DNA of 7,529 nt, taken from the NCBI GenBank assembly GCA_031267775.1, contig JAIRYL010000026.1, forward strand, positions 1-7,529, written 5' to 3'. Below, piece by piece: positions 6,352 to 7,529 of this stretch. Under the pieces are notes generated by a model. It saw nothing but the letters and a program-made list of their open reading frames with translations. It did not search any database and was not told where the DNA came from. This DNA is from Tannerellaceae bacterium. GTDB lineage: Bacteria; Bacteroidota; Bacteroidia; Bacteroidales; Tannerellaceae. Every line of letters begins with the position of its first letter. Position 1 is the stretch's first letter. Both the position numbers and the translations under genes were made by a program.

Positions 6352-7052
6352 TGGAAGCGATCATTCTGGCAGGAGGAATGGGTACCCGGCTGCAAAGCGT
6401 TGTGCCGGACGTTCCCAAATGTATGGCGCCCGTGGCGGGAAAACCTTTTCTTTATTATTTACTTGCTACGCTGGAAAAATCCGGTTTCGACCACCTGATT
6501 TTATCGTTGGGATATAAACATGAAGCGATAGAAGAATGGCTGGACACGCTTTCATTCTCCATGCGGGTATCCTTTGTTATAGAGGAAGAACCGCTTGGGA
6601 CTGGCGGGGCTGTTAAATACGCTGTGTCCCAAGCGGAAGAGGCTGATATTTTTATTCTTAACGGAGATACTTTTTTAGGGGTGGATTATGGCGGAATGTT
6701 AGGGTTGCACCAGGAAACGAATGCCATAGCAACGCTGGCTCTGAAGCGAATGGAAAAGTTTAACCGGTATGGCGTGGTAGAAGTTGATATGTCTCGCCGC
6801 ATTGTCCGTTTTCTTGAGAAACAATATTGCGAACTGGGTCTGATTAACGGGGGAACTTATTTGATTAAGAAAGAAGCGTTAAGCCTGCTTCCCGAAAAGT
6901 TTTCTTTGGAAAGAGATTTCTTTGAAACAAACGTATCGACTGATATCCTTTCCGGTTTTTTGTGTGATGGATATTTTATCGATATAGGAATCCCGGAAGA
7001 TTATATCCAAGCCCAGAAAGATTTTAAGGATGGAAAATATAAAACCATATAA
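6351..7052 (+). CDS. hddC: D-glycero-alpha-D-manno-heptose 1-phosphate guanylyltransferase
   Basis: Cytosolic nucleotidyltransferase that joins heptose 1-phosphate and GTP into GDP-D-glycero-alpha-D-manno-heptose, the last step of the pathway. The 233 residues form one NTP-transferase domain: the nucleotide loop LAGGMGTRL (6-14), PKCMAPVAGKPF (22-33) with the conserved lysine, GTGGAVKY (83-90), the metal-binding NGDTF (104-108), INGGTYLI (165-172) and DIGIPEDY (211-218). These motifs are shared with glucose- and mannose-1-phosphate nucleotidyltransferases; the heptose and GTP assignment rests on the adjacent hddA, gmhA and gmhB rather than on motifs alone. Start ATG 6351 reuses the last base of the gmhA stop and has no Shine-Dalgarno, suggesting ribosomes reinitiate from gmhA. 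The 3' end overlaps gmhB by 23 bases. There is no C-terminal hexapeptide-repeat domain. Confidence 0.92.
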   Translation: MEAIILAGGMGTRLQSVVPDVPKCMAPVAGKPFLYYLLATLEKSGFDHLILSLGYKHEAIEEWLDTLSFSMRVSFVIEEEPLGTGGAVKYAVSQAEEADIFILNGDTFLGVDYGGMLGLHQETNAIATLALKRMEKFNRYGVVEVDMSRRIVRFLEKQYCELGLINGGTYLIKKEALSLLPEKFSLERDFFETNVSTDILSGFLCDGYFIDIGIPEDYIQAQKDFKDGKYKTI

Positions 7053-7529
7053 TACATTATTTCTGGATAGAGACGGCGTAATCAATATTCAACGTAAAGG
7101 AGATTATGTAAGGTCTGTCGAGGAATTTCTTTTTATAGAAGGCTCGCTTGAAGCATTGAAAATTCTTTCATCTTTATTTACGTATATAATTATTGTAACG
7201 AATCAACGGGGAGTGGGAAGAGGTTTGATGACTTTAACACAATTGGAAGAGATCCATACCTTCATGCTTCGTATGATTACATCTGAAGGCGGCAGAATTG
7301 ATAAAATATATTGCTGCCCGGATACCGGTGCAAACAGTAGCAATAGAAAGCCGAATACGGGAATGGCCTTACAGGCAAAACAGGATTTCTCCGGAATAGA
7401 TTTTTTGAAAAGTATCATGGCAGGCGATAGTATATCGGATATGCAATTTGCTGAAAAGGCCGGAATTCCGGCTATTCTGATTGGAAACAACTACAAACCG
7501 GAAGAAACGGCTCATCTTACAATACAAGG
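7030..7529 (+). CDS. gmhB: D-glycero-D-manno-heptose 1,7-bisphosphate 7-phosphatase (HAD family), 3' end cut by the window
   Basis: Removes the C7 phosphate from heptose 1,7-bisphosphate, between the HddA and HddC steps. The frame opens at ATG 7030, inside the end of hddC (23-base overlap), and runs off the window after 166 complete codons. HAD motifs are complete: FLDRDGVIN (11-19; nucleophile D13 and acid/base D15), TNQRGVGRG (57-65), RKPNTGM (106-112; K107) and the metal-binding GDSISD (132-137). DRDGVIN and RKPxxGM are typical of the GmhB/HisB-N group. The loop before RKP is short (CCPDTGANSSN, 95-105) and lacks the CxH...CxC zinc ligands of the E. coli type enzyme. Context favours an alpha-anomer-specific GmhB over a histidinol phosphatase. 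Probably fewer than 20 residues are missing, judging from family length. Confidence 0.9.
   Translation, partial: MENIKPYNTLFLDRDGVINIQRKGDYVRSVEEFLFIEGSLEALKILSSLFTYIIIVTNQRGVGRGLMTLTQLEEIHTFMLRMITSEGGRIDKIYCCPDTGANSSNRKPNTGMALQAKQDFSGIDFLKSIMAGDSISDMQFAEKAGIPAILIGNNYKPEETAHLTIQ

Larger units (their letters stand above)
1179..7529 (+). other. Candidate single transcription unit: membrane glycosylation genes plus GDP-heptose synthesis
   Basis: Six genes run on one strand with junctions of 5, 4 and 2 bases and then overlaps of 22, 1 and 23 bases. No stem-loop followed by a T-run and no well-spaced Bacteroidota promoter (TTTG then TAnnTTTG) lies between them. Because ahcY ends just 19 bases ahead, the promoter is either upstream of ahcY outside the window or inside ahcY. 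The unit continues past the right edge. Co-transcription is inferred from spacing only. Confidence 0.6.

Noticed and set aside
6335..6517. 60-codon plus-strand frame spanning the gmhA end and hddC start
   Set aside because: It overlaps two real genes in another frame and has no Shine-Dalgarno and no recognisable protein features.
7203..7490. Open frame of 95 codons on the minus strand at the right end
   Set aside because: It lies opposite the gmhB reading frame, which carries all HAD motifs; there is no independent support.

Overview
The window reads as a compact, all-plus-strand stretch of a Bacteroidota genome, most likely of the order Bacteroidales. The basis is the long-form S-adenosylhomocysteine hydrolase, weak or missing Shine-Dalgarno sequences before most starts, moderate-to-low GC, and a heptose gene set of a type known from Bacteroides and relatives. 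No identity search was possible, so the genus is left open. There are seven genes. The first (ahcY) is cut at the left edge and the last (gmhB) at the right edge. Almost every base is coding: the largest gap is 19 bases, so no gene-free stretch needs a separate description. I see no tRNA, rRNA, CRISPR array, insertion sequence or convincing internal promoter or terminator.

Left part (1-1159): the 3' four-fifths or so of ahcY, a housekeeping gene of the methyl cycle. Only 19 bases after its stop begins an envelope-glycan block. This block consists of a polytopic GT-C type glycosyltransferase (1179-2732), a small four-helix GtrA-family protein (2738-3163) and a UDP-galactopyranose-mutase-like flavoprotein (3168-4745). 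The spacers between these genes are 2-5 bases.

Right part (4748-7529): a full set of enzymes for GDP-D-glycero-alpha-D-manno-heptose. The order is hddA (kinase), gmhA (isomerase), hddC (guanylyltransferase) and gmhB (phosphatase, 3' end missing). Pathway order from sedoheptulose 7-phosphate is GmhA, HddA, GmhB, HddC. These genes overlap by 22, 1 and 23 bases, which suggests translational coupling.

Working model (inference): the right-hand genes make an activated heptose in the cytoplasm. The left-hand membrane genes build, flip and transfer a lipid-linked sugar at the envelope, for a surface polysaccharide, O-antigen or protein glycan. The flavoprotein is the least understood piece. It sits between the membrane pair and the heptose kinase, and with gtrA it lies in a distinctly AT-rich dip. 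It is the best candidate here for an undescribed activity, such as ring contraction or redox modification of a nucleotide- or lipid-linked sugar.
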